A DNA stretch of 56,833 nt from Candidatus Enterocloster excrementipullorum (GTDB lineage Bacteria; Bacillota; Clostridia; Lachnospirales; Lachnospiraceae). The notes under the pieces are model-generated. The model searched no databases and was not told the origin of the DNA. It saw only the letters and a program-made list of their open reading frames with translations. The stretch is from the NCBI GenBank assembly GCA_019119575.1, contig DWWT01000004.1, forward strand, positions 1 through 56,833, written 5' to 3'. The number at the start of each line of letters is the position of its first letter. Position 1 is the stretch's first letter. Position numbers and translations under genes: made by a program. Shown one piece after another: positions 32,251 through 41,692 of the stretch.

Positions 32251-33477
32251 CTATGTCTCCAGCCTGATCTGGTTCGACACGCTGAGCACCATTCCCATCT
32301 CCATGAGAAGGAACAGAATGGATGTGCCTCCGTAGCTGATAAAAGGCAGAGTAATCCCTGTGTTGGGGATCGTATTGGTGACCACGGCGATATTCAATAT
32401 CACCTGGATGGCAATGTGCCCCATTACCCCAACCACCAGCATGGCTCCGAGGAGATCCGGCGCGTTGTTCGCAATGACCATGAAGCGGTAAATCATAAAG
32501 AGGAAAATCAAGATAATGGAAACCGCCCCAAAAAGCCCCAGCTCCTCACAGATAATGGCAAAAATCATATCATTTTGCGACTCCGGCAGAAAGCCCAGCT
32601 TCTGAATGCTCTCCCCCAGGCCCTGGCCCACCAGGCCGCCGGAACCGATGGCGTAGAGGCCCTGAAGAACCTGGAAGCCATTTCCCATGGGATCAGACTC
32701 CGGATTCAGCCAGGCTTCAATCCGGCTGTACTGGTAGGGCTTTAGGAGGCCGATCTGCAGAAGCGCGTTTCCGATGGGGCCCGCCCCGGCTAAAATTCCC
32801 AGCGCACCGGCGCCCATAGCGAAGAAGGGCCACTTTATCTTGCAGGCCACAAAAAGCATGACAAACACAATGCCGCATACAATGATTCCGGAGCTCAAGT
32901 TGTTCATGGCGATGAGGCCGGCCAGGGGAAGGGCCAGGCCCGCCACAGCCATGGCGCTCTTTAGCCGGTTGATCCGGTTTCCCATGGAAGTGATCACTGC
33001 AGCCAGCATCACAATCAGGGCGATCTTTACAAACTCCGTTGGCTGGAAGCTGAAGGGGCCGATCCCCAGCCACCGCTTCTTTCCGTTGGCCTCAGTTCCC
33101 ACGATGCTGACCGCAATCATCAGCACATAGGACATGATGTAGGCCGCCACGGAGAAGCGGGCAAAGATATGGTAATCCATCTTGGAAATGATGAACAGGC
33201 AGACGAAGCCCATTGCCGCAATCGCGGCCTGGCGCTGCATGAAATAGGCGCCGTTTCCCCCATACCTGGGATCGAGCTGGGCGGAATACGAGCTGGCGCT
33301 GTAAATCATCACCAGGCCGAACGCTGTCAGGAAAATAATGGAAAAGAGCAGGCTGTAATCGTAAAAATGCCGGACCTTTTTCTTCTTTTTCACCTGTACC
33401 TCCGGCTCCTCATGGCTCCTTACCTGGGGCTGGCGCAATCTTCCCGCCGCAGCCCCCGCTGCCTTCCTTCTCGCCAT
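32251..33477 (-). CDS. ftsW: SEDS peptidoglycan polymerase FtsW/SpoVE
   Basis: A 408-residue membrane protein with a basic cytoplasmic N-terminus (KKKKKVRHF) and about ten helices. SEDS marks: YSASSYSA, the region WLGIGPFSFQPTEFVKIALI, the long loop with RIEAWLNPESDPMGNGFQ, QGLGESIQKLGFLPESQNDMIFAII and the C-terminal NTIPNTGITLPFISYGGTS. It polymerises lipid II with its cognate class B PBP at the septum. The second ATG (33477) is preferred, being nine bases after AGGAGG. Whether it serves vegetative division (FtsW) or the spore cortex (SpoVE), or both, cannot be read from sequence; only one SEDS gene is present beside two PBPs. Confidence 0.92.
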   Translation of the reverse strand: MARRKAAGAAAGRLRQPQVRSHEEPEVQVKKKKKVRHFYDYSLLFSIIFLTAFGLVMIYSASSYSAQLDPRYGGNGAYFMQRQAAIAAMGFVCLFIISKMDYHIFARFSVAAYIMSYVLMIAVSIVGTEANGKKRWLGIGPFSFQPTEFVKIALIVMLAAVITSMGNRINRLKSAMAVAGLALPLAGLIAMNNLSSGIIVCGIVFVMLFVACKIKWPFFAMGAGALGILAGAGPIGNALLQIGLLKPYQYSRIEAWLNPESDPMGNGFQVLQGLYAIGSGGLVGQGLGESIQKLGFLPESQNDMIFAIICEELGLFGAVSIILIFLFMIYRFMVIANNAPDLLGAMLVVGVMGHIAIQVILNIAVVTNTIPNTGITLPFISYGGTSILFLLMEMGMVLSVSNQIRLET

Positions 33478-33490
33478 ACGCATCTACCTC

Positions 33491-34849
33491 CTACAGCTCC
33501 ATGACGCACTCCTTAAAGATACGGCCCCGTTCCTCATAATTCTTGAACATCCCCCAGCTGGCGCAGGCAGGGCTTAAGAGCACGCAATCCCCGATGTCCG
33601 CGTAGACGGCGCAGACCTGCACTGCCTCCTGCATATCCTCCGCGTACATGATCTCCGTAAACCCGTGCTCCTTGGCACAGGCCGCGATCTTGTCGCGCGT
33701 CTGGCCGATGAGGACCAGATACTTGACCTTTCCGGCAAATTCTTCGACCCACGCGTCGTAGGTCCCGTTTTTGTCATAGCCGCCCGCAATGAGAATCGTG
33801 GGGCCCGGCATGGCCCGGAGAGCCTGGATGGCCGCGTCCGGATTGGTTCCCTTGGAATCATTGTAATAGCGCACGCCGGTCCGCTCCCGCACGAACTCAA
33901 TCCGGTGCTCCACGGGCTTAAACTCCTTAAGAACCCGGCTGATCTTCGCTGCGGGAACCCCCATGCGCATCCCGATGGCGGCCGCAGCCATGGCATTCTC
34001 ATAATTGTGCCTGCCGAGAAGCTGCATCTCCTTTACATTTACAAGGGAGGTCTGCCTGCCGTTCTGGCACCAGACGATTTCATCCCCGTCCATGCAGAAT
34101 CCGTCCTTCAGCTTCTCCCGGCTGGAAAACCAGATCACCCTGGGCTTTAAATCCTCCCGCTCCCCAAACTCCCGCAGAACGGGATCATCGTAGTTTAAGA
34201 CCACGGCGTCCTTGTCTGTCTGGTTGAGGGTGATTCCCTCCTTGATCTGGATATAATTTTCCATGGTTCCGTGGCGGTCCAGATGATCCGGGGTGATATT
34301 TAATATGGCGCTCACATCCGGCTTGAAGTCCATGATGGTCTCGAGCTGAAAGCTGGAGACCTCCAGCACGGTGACGGAATTCTCCGTCATCTGCGGCACC
34401 TGGCCGGTGTAGGGATCCCCGATGTTTCCCGCCACAAAAACTTCCTCAAACTGGGCCTTCAGAATCTCCCCTGTGAGAGCCGTGGTGGTCGTTTTCCCGT
34501 TGGTTCCCGTGATGGCTGCCAAACGCCCGGCCCCGCACTGGTAGGCCAGCTCAATTTCCCCCAGAACGGGGATCTTTGCCTCGTCCACCACCGCTACAAA
34601 GGGGCTGGTCAGAGGAATCCCCGGACTGATGATGCACAGTTCCACCCCCAAAAGGTCGGAACGCTTGATCTCCCCCAGGACCACCGTCACCTTCTCGGGG
34701 TCCTCGAATTTTTTCTTGATTTCTTTCTCATTCAGCTCTTTGTTTCCGTCATAGAGCACCACTTCGCCGCCCCGCTCCAGGATGAGCTTTGCGGCCGCTA
34801 TGCCGCTGGTGCCCGTGCCGGCCACCAGCACTCTCTGACTTTGGTTCAT
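33491..34849 (-). CDS. murD: UDP-N-acetylmuramoylalanine-D-glutamate ligase
   Basis: A 452-residue Mur ligase adding D-Glu to UDP-MurNAc-L-Ala in the cytoplasm. N-terminal Rossmann fold (VLVAGTGTSGIAAAKLIL), ATP loop ITGTNGKTTTTAL near residue 115, LEVSSFQLE near 160, NITPDHLDRHG near 187, GRHNYENAMAAAA near 282, EHRIEFV and NDSKGTNPDA near 330. The ATG has AAGGAGG ten bases upstream. Closely spaced between mraY and ftsW, so co-transcribed from the mraY promoter. Confidence 0.96.
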   Translation of the reverse strand: MNQSQRVLVAGTGTSGIAAAKLILERGGEVVLYDGNKELNEKEIKKKFEDPEKVTVVLGEIKRSDLLGVELCIISPGIPLTSPFVAVVDEAKIPVLGEIELAYQCGAGRLAAITGTNGKTTTTALTGEILKAQFEEVFVAGNIGDPYTGQVPQMTENSVTVLEVSSFQLETIMDFKPDVSAILNITPDHLDRHGTMENYIQIKEGITLNQTDKDAVVLNYDDPVLREFGEREDLKPRVIWFSSREKLKDGFCMDGDEIVWCQNGRQTSLVNVKEMQLLGRHNYENAMAAAAIGMRMGVPAAKISRVLKEFKPVEHRIEFVRERTGVRYYNDSKGTNPDAAIQALRAMPGPTILIAGGYDKNGTYDAWVEEFAGKVKYLVLIGQTRDKIAACAKEHGFTEIMYAEDMQEAVQVCAVYADIGDCVLLSPACASWGMFKNYEERGRIFKECVMEL

Positions 34850-34882
34850 TCGTCCATAACCTCCTTCGCCTTGGAATACGCG

Positions 34883-35851
34883 CTACAATCCCAGATATGC
34901 CACCATGCACAGGATGGCGGTCACTATGGAGAACACGGCCACTACCCGGGTCTCCGACCAGCCGCACAGCTCAAAATGGTGGTGGATGGGCGCCATTTTG
35001 AAAATGCGCTTCCCCCCGGTCTTTTTAAAATACGCCACCTGCAGAATCACGGAGAGGACTTCCACCAGGTAGATCAGCCCCACGATGGGAATGAAGAGGG
35101 GCAGCTCCATCATGTAGGCGGAAGCCGCCACAAATCCTCCCAGCGCCAGGGAACCGGTATCCCCCATGAAAACGCGGGCCGGGTATACATTGAAAAGCAG
35201 AAAGCCCAGAAGACTCCCCACCACTGCTCCCGTAATGGGGCTGATTCCCAGATCCTCCCCGATAGACACAATGGTCAGGAAGGTGGCCACCAGAATGGTG
35301 ACGCTGGTGCACAGCCCGTCTAGGCCATCGGTAAAATTCACTCCGTTGTCCGTGCCCAGCACGATGAAAAACAGGGCGGGGACAAAAAGGATCCCCAGAT
35401 TCAAAAAATATCCTCCGTCAAATCCCCCGGTAAAGGGAACAAGCATTCCCGTCCCCACGTCCCCGCTGTTTAACAGATACCATGCAAAAATTCCTGTGAT
35501 CACAAACTGGCCGGCCAGCTTCTGGCCCGGCTTTAACCCCTCGGAGCGCTTCATGACGATCTTGATGTAATCGTCCATAAATCCGATGATTCCGAATCCC
35601 ACGGTCACAAAGAGCACGGGTATAATCTTCGGGTACGCGGGTATATAAAAAATAGACGTGATCACAATGCTGCACAGGATGATCAGCCCGCCCATGGTAG
35701 GCGTTCCCTGTTTTTTCAAATGGCTCTGCGGCCCGTCGTCCCGGACCTGCTGGCCGAATTTCAGCTTGTGCAGAAACGGGATGATGATCGGGCACAGCAG
35801 GGCGCTGATGGCAAATGCAATGATAACGGCTAATATGGTTTCATGAATCAT
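34883..35851 (-). CDS. mraY: Phospho-N-acetylmuramoyl-pentapeptide transferase
   Basis: A 322-residue integral membrane enzyme that makes lipid I from UDP-MurNAc-pentapeptide and undecaprenyl phosphate. About ten helices; catalytic loops GFMDDYIKI near residue 90 (the DD pair), GTDNGVNFTDGLDGL near 170, FMGDTGSLALGG near 230 and the MAPIHHHFELCGW loop near 285. The ATG follows GAGGTG. First gene after an internal promoter (35956-35984). Confidence 0.96.
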   Translation of the reverse strand: MIHETILAVIIAFAISALLCPIIIPFLHKLKFGQQVRDDGPQSHLKKQGTPTMGGLIILCSIVITSIFYIPAYPKIIPVLFVTVGFGIIGFMDDYIKIVMKRSEGLKPGQKLAGQFVITGIFAWYLLNSGDVGTGMLVPFTGGFDGGYFLNLGILFVPALFFIVLGTDNGVNFTDGLDGLCTSVTILVATFLTIVSIGEDLGISPITGAVVGSLLGFLLFNVYPARVFMGDTGSLALGGFVAASAYMMELPLFIPIVGLIYLVEVLSVILQVAYFKKTGGKRIFKMAPIHHHFELCGWSETRVVAVFSIVTAILCMVAYLGL

Positions 35852-35897
35852 AAAGGCACCTCAATCTCATATGTATGATGCTTCTCTCCGAATGGAG

Positions 35898-35936
35898 CCC
35901 CTGGAGTGTGAATGAAGGTTCAAACACGCTCCGGGG
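35898..35936. other. Hairpin in the mraY leader
   Basis: CCCCTGGAGTGT pairs with ACACGCTCCGGGG around a 14-base loop, with one mismatch. It lies between the mraY promoter and ribosome site and has no T-run, so it would be an RNA-stability or processing element rather than a terminator. Confidence 0.4.
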
Positions 35937-35955
35937 CCGCCGGACAGTTACGATT

Positions 35956-35984
35956 AGTATACGTCTTTTTGTCCGAATAATCAA
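35956..35984 (-). promoter_or_regulatory. Internal dcw promoter before mraY
   Basis: TTGATT (35979-35984, minus strand), 17-base spacer, TATACT (35956-35961). The -35 overlaps the spoVD stop codon. Confidence 0.65.
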
Positions 35985-37804
35985 CCGGCTTCCAAAAGGC
36001 TGCCGTCAGTTTTTTCCTCCTGGGGTGTGTTGGGATTCTCAGACGCGCTCTGATCCGCAATCCCCATATACGGCAGAATATTCCTGAACAGGTCGCCGAT
36101 CACCGGCGCCGCAATGGTTCCTCCGTAATAAACCCCCTCGGGCTCGTCGATGGTGATCAGGGCCATGACCTGGGGATTTTCCGCCGGAGCGAATCCGATG
36201 AAGGAGGAAATATATTTTTTCAGGCTTCTGGGAAGCTTCTCCGAAGTGGCGGTTTTCCCTCCGATGGAAAATCCCTCCACCTTGGCATTGCGGCCGCTGC
36301 CGTCAGCCACCACCTGTTCCAGGATGTAGCGCATGGTGGCGCTGGTCTCCTCAGACAGGATCCGCCGCCCCGGCTCATAGGTGAATTCCCGTACCGCGCT
36401 GCCGTCCCGGCTCTCGGCCCGCACGCCCAGGTGGGGCGTCACCCGCCTTCCTCCGTTGACGATGGAGGCCGCCGTGGTGATAAGCTGGATGGGCGTGATC
36501 TGAAAGGACTGGCCGAAGGATACCGTGGCCAGCTCCACAGGCCCCATATTTTCCTTTTTATGCATGATGGTCCCTGCCTCGCCGGGGAGGTCAATTCCCG
36601 TCTTCTCCTTGAGCCCGAACTGGGTGAAATATTGATAGTAGGCGTTCACGCCCAGCCGCTGTCCCACATCGATGAACACGGGATTGCAGGAATTCATGGC
36701 CCCCTGGAGAAAATTTTCCGTGCCGTGGCCTCCTGTCTTGTGGCAGCGGATTTTCCGGTCCTCCACAATGCGGAAGCCCGGACAGCTGAATGTGTCCGAG
36801 AGCTTCACCACTCCGGCCTCAAGCCCGGCCGCCGCCGTGATGATCTTAAAGGTGGAGCCGGGCTCATAGGTATCGTTGATGCAGGCATTCCGCCACATCT
36901 GATTTAAGAGCTCCTGCTTTTTCTCCCCGGACACCTCGCCGCGCTCCTGCGCCTTGAGGCGCAGGCTCTCGCTGGCCAGGTTCTGATCCAGGGTAAACGG
37001 GTCATTCAGATTAAATTCCGGCGCATTCACCATGGCCAGAATCTCCCCGTTCTGCGGGTTCATGACAATGATGGAAACTCCTTTGGCGTTCTTTCGCTCC
37101 AGCGTCTGATAGGCAAGCTGCTCCGCGTATTTCTGAATGTTTACATCCAGGCTCACATGCAGATCCCAGCCCGCAACCGGCTCAATCCGGTCCTCCTGGC
37201 TTTCCGGGAGCTCCACCCCCTTGGCGTCCGTGAGGGTCAAAATCGTCCCGTTGATCCCCTTTAGATAGGACTCATACTTGACCTCCAGGCCGATGATGCC
37301 CTGATTGTCGCCGCCGGTAAAGCCCAGAACCTTTGAAGCCAGGCTGTCATAGGGATAATACCGCTTGTAGTCCTCATCCACTTTGACTCCCGCAAGGCCC
37401 ATGGAACGGATTTTGTCCCCTGTCTCCTTGTCCACATTCGTCTTTATAATCTCCCGGGCGCTTCTCTTTTCCACCTTGGGACGCACTTGATCCTCGGGCA
37501 GTCCCAGTTCGCCGGAGAGCACCCGGATAACTTCCTCCCGGTCTTCCACCTGGCTGTAGATCACGGAGATGGTGCACACCGTCCGGTTATCCGCGATCAC
37601 TACGCCGTTGGCATCGATGATCCTTCCTCTTGCCGCCTTGATGGAGCGCTCCCTCTGATGAAGATCCTGGGCCAGGCTGCTGTAGTGCCCGGAGCGGAAT
37701 ATCATAAGAAAGCCCAGCCGCCCTGACAGGCCGATCATCACTGCCGCAATGAGGAGCCAGAGGACGGCTGTATTTTTTCTGTGTTTTGTCAGGTTTCCTT
37801 CCAT
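35981..37804 (-). CDS. spoVD: Class B penicillin-binding protein, SpoVD-type transpeptidase
   Basis: A 607-residue protein with one N-terminal membrane helix (AVLWLLIAAVMIGLSGRLGFL), a PBP dimerisation domain (RGRIIDANGVVIADN) and a transpeptidase domain. Catalytic motifs: SxxK as STFK in YEPGSTFKIITAAAGLE near residue 310, SCN in GAMNSCNPVF near 365, and the third motif as GGKTATSEK near 515, where KTA stands in place of KTG. No PASTA domains. A sigma-E-like promoter directly upstream and its place next to ftsI support a role in spore cortex synthesis, as for B. subtilis SpoVD. A vegetative PBP2b-like role is the alternative. Confidence 0.82.
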   Translation of the reverse strand: MEGNLTKHRKNTAVLWLLIAAVMIGLSGRLGFLMIFRSGHYSSLAQDLHQRERSIKAARGRIIDANGVVIADNRTVCTISVIYSQVEDREEVIRVLSGELGLPEDQVRPKVEKRSAREIIKTNVDKETGDKIRSMGLAGVKVDEDYKRYYPYDSLASKVLGFTGGDNQGIIGLEVKYESYLKGINGTILTLTDAKGVELPESQEDRIEPVAGWDLHVSLDVNIQKYAEQLAYQTLERKNAKGVSIIVMNPQNGEILAMVNAPEFNLNDPFTLDQNLASESLRLKAQERGEVSGEKKQELLNQMWRNACINDTYEPGSTFKIITAAAGLEAGVVKLSDTFSCPGFRIVEDRKIRCHKTGGHGTENFLQGAMNSCNPVFIDVGQRLGVNAYYQYFTQFGLKEKTGIDLPGEAGTIMHKKENMGPVELATVSFGQSFQITPIQLITTAASIVNGGRRVTPHLGVRAESRDGSAVREFTYEPGRRILSEETSATMRYILEQVVADGSGRNAKVEGFSIGGKTATSEKLPRSLKKYISSFIGFAPAENPQVMALITIDEPEGVYYGGTIAAPVIGDLFRNILPYMGIADQSASENPNTPQEEKTDGSLLEAG

Positions 37805-37834
37805 AGGGCCTCTGTCTGGCAGTCCTTACTAAAA

Positions 37835-37863
37835 AGTATATTGCCTTTGAGGGCCTTATATGC
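37835..37863 (-). promoter_or_regulatory. Possible sigma-E promoter of spoVD
   Basis: On the minus strand GCATATA (37857-37863) fits the -35 pattern KMATATT at 6 of 7, and AATATACT (37835-37842) fits CATACAMT at 6 of 8, with a 14-base spacer. It starts inside the last codons of the preceding PBP gene. Confidence 0.4.
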
Positions 37864-40138
37864 TTTCCTCGGCCTCGGAGGATGCCGGCCGGCTTTCTTC
37901 TCCCGCGTTTTCGGATGGCAGCGGCTGGCTGCCGGGCACTGCGTCGGGCACGCCGCTGTCATAAACCTCCCCTTCTTCTACAGGGATGTACTCATCCGTC
38001 TCATACTGGCGTTCTGTCTCAGGAGGCGCCTCGGCACTCTCCGTCTCTTCTTCCTCCCCCTGCCCGTGGATTCCTTCCTCCGCCGGCAGGCTCTCTGCAG
38101 TCTGGCCTTCCTGTGCAGGCAGAGTCTCCGTGGGGAATACGCTCAGGTACGGAAGAGCCTCCGCCATGATTTTTGAAAAAATAGCGCTGGCGTAGGAGCT
38201 GTGCGCCTGCTCCGGCCCCGGAGGATATCCGGGGGTATCGATCACCACATAGACAAAAAGCTGCGGATCCTCCACCGGCGCAAATCCCGCAAAGGACACC
38301 AGATAATTCTTGGCCGCGCGGGGCTGCTTCTCTGCGGTTCCTGTCTTTCCCCCTACATGGTACCCCGCCACAGCAGCCGCTTTTCCCGTACCGTTTTCCA
38401 CGGTCTCAAACATAGCGTCGATGAGGAAATCCGCCGTGGACTGGGATACGGTCTCCCGCACCAGAACCGGATCCTTACGCTCCACCACGGAGCCCTGCTC
38501 GTTTAATATCTGGCGCACCACATGGGGTTCATAGTAGGAGCCCCCGTTGATGACCGAGCAGTAGGCTGCCGCCATCTGCACCATGGTGCAGTTGTAATTC
38601 TGTCCAAAGGCATTGGTCGCCAGATCCGTGGGCCCCATATTTTCCGCCGTGTAGATCAGGCTGCTGGTATCCGCCTCGCCGGGGAGATCAATTCCCGTCT
38701 TATCCCCGAATCCAAAGATCGCCTGGTATTTGGAAAACACATCTGCCCCCTCCATGGCGCCCATGCGCATCATGGCCACATTGCAGGACTGCATCAGAGA
38801 TTCCGTCACGCTGAGGCTTCCATGGCCGCCCCGGGCGTAGGCCGTGCATTTGATGGGCCAGCCGCCCACTTCCAGGTAGCCGCCGCAGTCAAAATATTCA
38901 TTTCCCGTCAGAATTCCTTCTTCCAGGCCCGCGGCCACAGTGAAGATCTTCTGGGGTGATCCGGGCTCGTACGTGTCGCTGACGCAGAAGTTTCTCCAGG
39001 TCTGGTTCCATGCCACCTGCTGGCCATAGGAGAGAACCTCGTCCCTGGTGTAGTAATCAAGCACCTGATCCTCGGAAATTTTCTCGCCTTCATGCTCCCT
39101 TCCGTAAGCCGCGGCGGCCTCCGTGCGTCCCAGCGCCATGAGTTCTTCCTCGGTGTAGCCGCTCACATCCCTGGGATTGTTCAGGTCAAAGGTATTGCTG
39201 GTGGCCATGGCCAGAATCTCCCCGTTGTTGGGGTTCATGGCGATCGCCGCGGTCACCTTGCTTCCCACGGTGGTCTGCCATTCATTAATATATTTCTCCA
39301 CAATGTTCTGAATATTCACATCAATGGTGGAGACAATGGTCTTGCCGTTTTCCGCCGATTTTACCACCTTCTCCAGATTGGCCTCGTCGTCCAGATAACC
39401 GTATTCCCGGCCGTTTACCCCTATGAGGCTTTCATTATAATACTGTTCAATGCCGCCCGTTCCCATGGCGCCGTCCCCGGAGGCAAAGCCGATCACGTTG
39501 CAGGCCAGGCTGTTATACGGATAAATGCGCTTGTATTCATCTTCAAACCAAATGCCTTTCACCCGCTTTTTGGACTCCGCCAGGCTGTCGCTGGTCCGGT
39601 AGGTCTCGTTTAGCTGATCCTCCAGCTCCTCAAAAGCGGTTTTCTGGTCATAGGTGAGCTGGCGGCCGGGGCCGTAGCGCACGTATGCGCTCGTCTTTCT
39701 CTCTTCAATCAGCGTCCGCAGCTCCGCCGCATCAAATCCAAAGCTCTGGACAAGGGCCTGGACGGTTGGCTCCAGGTAATTTTCCGCATCCGACATAATC
39801 AGCCTGGCGTCAATGATCAGGTTGTACACCTTCTCGCTGGTGGCCAGATAGGTCCCGTTGCGGTCCACAATATCGCCCCGCCGGTAGGGAATGGTCCGGC
39901 TGTCATACTCCTGCTGCCTCTGGGTCAGGACGATCTTGTTGTACTGTTCGTTGTTGTCGCGTATAATCCGGTACAAAACCCACACCAAACCAAATAAAGC
40001 CAGCGTAATCACCAGTACGGTGATTGCCAGCTTTTCCCTCATGTATGTTCTGAATATACGCTTTGACTTCTGTCCTCTGTAGGGTCCCCCGCCCCCTGAG
40101 GCGGGGCCCCTCTCATTTGTATTCCGGGATGTCTTCAT
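37856..40138 (-). CDS. ftsI: Class B penicillin-binding protein (FtsI/PBP2B type)
   Basis: A 760-residue septal transpeptidase candidate. Membrane helix LAITVLVITLALFGLVWVLY near residue 37; dimerisation domain with YRRGDIVDRNGTYLATS; catalytic SxxK as SPQK in YEPGSPQKIFTVAAGLE near 388; SCN in LMQSCNVAMMRMG near 443; KTG in GGKTGTAEKQPRAAK near 590. After the catalytic domain comes an unusual tail of about 110 residues rich in Glu, Pro and Ser (EEEETESAEAPPETE), outside the cell and probably disordered. The ATG overlaps the ftsL end by 26 bases. Paired with ftsW it should crosslink septal wall. The weak ribosome site suggests coupling to ftsL translation. Confidence 0.88.
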   Translation of the reverse strand: MKTSRNTNERGPASGGGGPYRGQKSKRIFRTYMREKLAITVLVITLALFGLVWVLYRIIRDNNEQYNKIVLTQRQQEYDSRTIPYRRGDIVDRNGTYLATSEKVYNLIIDARLIMSDAENYLEPTVQALVQSFGFDAAELRTLIEERKTSAYVRYGPGRQLTYDQKTAFEELEDQLNETYRTSDSLAESKKRVKGIWFEDEYKRIYPYNSLACNVIGFASGDGAMGTGGIEQYYNESLIGVNGREYGYLDDEANLEKVVKSAENGKTIVSTIDVNIQNIVEKYINEWQTTVGSKVTAAIAMNPNNGEILAMATSNTFDLNNPRDVSGYTEEELMALGRTEAAAAYGREHEGEKISEDQVLDYYTRDEVLSYGQQVAWNQTWRNFCVSDTYEPGSPQKIFTVAAGLEEGILTGNEYFDCGGYLEVGGWPIKCTAYARGGHGSLSVTESLMQSCNVAMMRMGAMEGADVFSKYQAIFGFGDKTGIDLPGEADTSSLIYTAENMGPTDLATNAFGQNYNCTMVQMAAAYCSVINGGSYYEPHVVRQILNEQGSVVERKDPVLVRETVSQSTADFLIDAMFETVENGTGKAAAVAGYHVGGKTGTAEKQPRAAKNYLVSFAGFAPVEDPQLFVYVVIDTPGYPPGPEQAHSSYASAIFSKIMAEALPYLSVFPTETLPAQEGQTAESLPAEEGIHGQGEEEETESAEAPPETERQYETDEYIPVEEGEVYDSGVPDAVPGSQPLPSENAGEESRPASSEAEESI

Positions 40139-40688
40139 ACTGTCTCACGTACTCGCTTTCTGTCTTGTCATACAGCAGCACCTGGTCCTTATTCGCATAC
40201 ACCATGCCCAGCTCCTTCGTGGCGGTCTCGTAGATCTCATTCAGGTCGATGCTGGTGTTGATGCTGGTCTCCAGGGCATCATTTTCCGCTTTCATCTGCT
40301 CCAGCTTTGTCTCCAGACTCTCGATGTTGTGCATCCTGGCCGTGATGGAGGACTGCACATGGAGATAATTGACGCAGAGATATAAGGTGCATATGGATGC
40401 AATGGTAAGCAGAATCACGTACGGCAGATCCATGTACATGGCCCGCTCCTGATTGCGGCGGATCCGGTTGTCCTGGCGCGCGGACTGCGTGCGGGAGCGT
40501 CTTCTTCTCTGCTCCTCGTCCGGACGGGTGTAAACCTCCGGCTGTACGGCCGCTGTTCCATAGACGTAAGGGGCTGCGGCTGTCCCATGCGCGGCGGACA
40601 CGGTCCTGCGCCCGTAGGCTGCTGTGCTGCGTCCTGTGCGCGGCATCTGCCCCGCCCGAACGGCTGCGGTTTGTCTTCTCGCCGCCAT
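40113..40688 (-). CDS. ftsL: Cell division protein FtsL-like
   Basis: A 191-residue bitopic protein. A long Arg/Ala-rich cytoplasmic N-terminus (about 90 residues, with QRRRRSRTQSARQDNRIRR in part), one membrane helix (YVILLTIASICTLYLCVNYL, residues 91-110) and an extracellular coiled coil (IESLETKLEQMKAENDALE). Size, order of parts and position between rsmH and a class B PBP fit FtsL, which bridges DivIB/DivIC and FtsW-FtsI. Sequence conservation in the family is weak. ATG 40688 is chosen because GGGAGG lies eight bases upstream. Confidence 0.82.
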   Translation of the reverse strand: MAARRQTAAVRAGQMPRTGRSTAAYGRRTVSAAHGTAAAPYVYGTAAVQPEVYTRPDEEQRRRRSRTQSARQDNRIRRNQERAMYMDLPYVILLTIASICTLYLCVNYLHVQSSITARMHNIESLETKLEQMKAENDALETSINTSIDLNEIYETATKELGMVYANKDQVLLYDKTESEYVRQYEDIPEYK

Positions 40689-40720
40689 CTTCTGCACCTC
40701 CTTCCCTCTTTAGAGCGTGT

Positions 40721-41692
40721 TCAACCCTCGCTCTGCTGCGGGCTGTCCTGGGCCGCCCGCTCAAAAACGCGCAGTTTTGCGCTTCCCGCCCGGCTGTTTT
40801 CCTCCAATTCCTTTTGTGAGGGGAGAATGGGTTTGCGGGTAATCACTTTCCCCATGCTGACCCGCCCGCAGACGCAGACGGGAAAATCCGGCGGACAGAT
40901 GCAGGGCGATTCATTTCTTTTAAAGCTGCTCTTTACAATCCTGTCCTCCAGGGAATGGAAGGTGATGATGGACAGGCGTCCCCCCGGCGCAAGCAGGCTG
41001 ATCATGGTATCGATGGAGCGCTCCAGTACGCCCAGCTCTTCATTCAGCTCTATTCGTATGGCCTGAAAGGTACGCTTGGCCGGATGGCCTCCCGTGGCCC
41101 TGACCTTTGCGGGAATCGCTGCCTTTATAATCTCCGCCAGCTGTCCCGTGGTCCTTATGGGCTCCTTTTCCCTTGCCCTCACAATATGCTTTGCAATGTT
41201 TTTCGCGAAGCGGTCCTCCCCGTAATCCCGTATGATGCGGTACAGTTCTCCCTCGTCATAGGTATTGACAATATCTGCCGCAGTGCGGTCCTTCCGGTCA
41301 TCCATACGCATATCCAGGGGGGCGTCTTCCCGGTAAGTAAATCCTCGGGACGGGGTGTCAAGCTGGTAGGAGGAAACCCCCAGATCCAGATAGATGCCGT
41401 CCACTTTTTTTATCTGTAAATCATTCAGTATCTCTTTAATATTTTCGTAGTTGCTTCTGACAATGGTAACCTTGTCCGCAAAAGGGGCCAGCCTCTCGCC
41501 CGCCGCCCGGATGGCGTCCCCATCCTGGTCGATGCCGATGAGTCTTCCGCTGCCTAAGCGCTTGCACACCTCGTAGGCATGTCCTCCGCCGCCCAAGGTC
41601 CCGTCCACATAGCAGCCGCCGGGCTTGATATTCAGGCTGCCGACCGTCTCGTAAAGGAGTACGGGTTTATGTACAAATTCTTGTCCCTCCAT
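40721..41692 (-). CDS. rsmH: 16S rRNA (cytosine1402-N4)-methyltransferase
   Basis: A 323-residue SAM-dependent methyltransferase (MraW). [10 protein letters not shown] near the start; SAM loop [12 protein letters not shown] near residue 30; [10 protein letters not shown] near 53; [12 protein letters not shown] near 100; [14 protein letters not shown] near 210; and [12 protein letters not shown] near 245. It methylates C1402 in the ribosomal P site. The C-terminal [13 protein letters not shown] cysteine cluster is usual in this family. ATG 41692 shares one base with the mraZ stop. Confidence 0.96.
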   Translation of the reverse strand: MEGQEFVHKPVLLYETVGSLNIKPGGCYVDGTLGGGGHAYEVCKRLGSGRLIGIDQDGDAIRAAGERLAPFADKVTIVRSNYENIKEILNDLQIKKVDGIYLDLGVSSYQLDTPSRGFTYREDAPLDMRMDDRKDRTAADIVNTYDEGELYRIIRDYGEDRFAKNIAKHIVRAREKEPIRTTGQLAEIIKAAIPAKVRATGGHPAKRTFQAIRIELNEELGVLERSIDTMISLLAPGGRLSIITFHSLEDRIVKSSFKRNESPCICPPDFPVCVCGRVSMGKVITRKPILPSQKELEENSRAGSAKLRVFERAAQDSPQQSEG

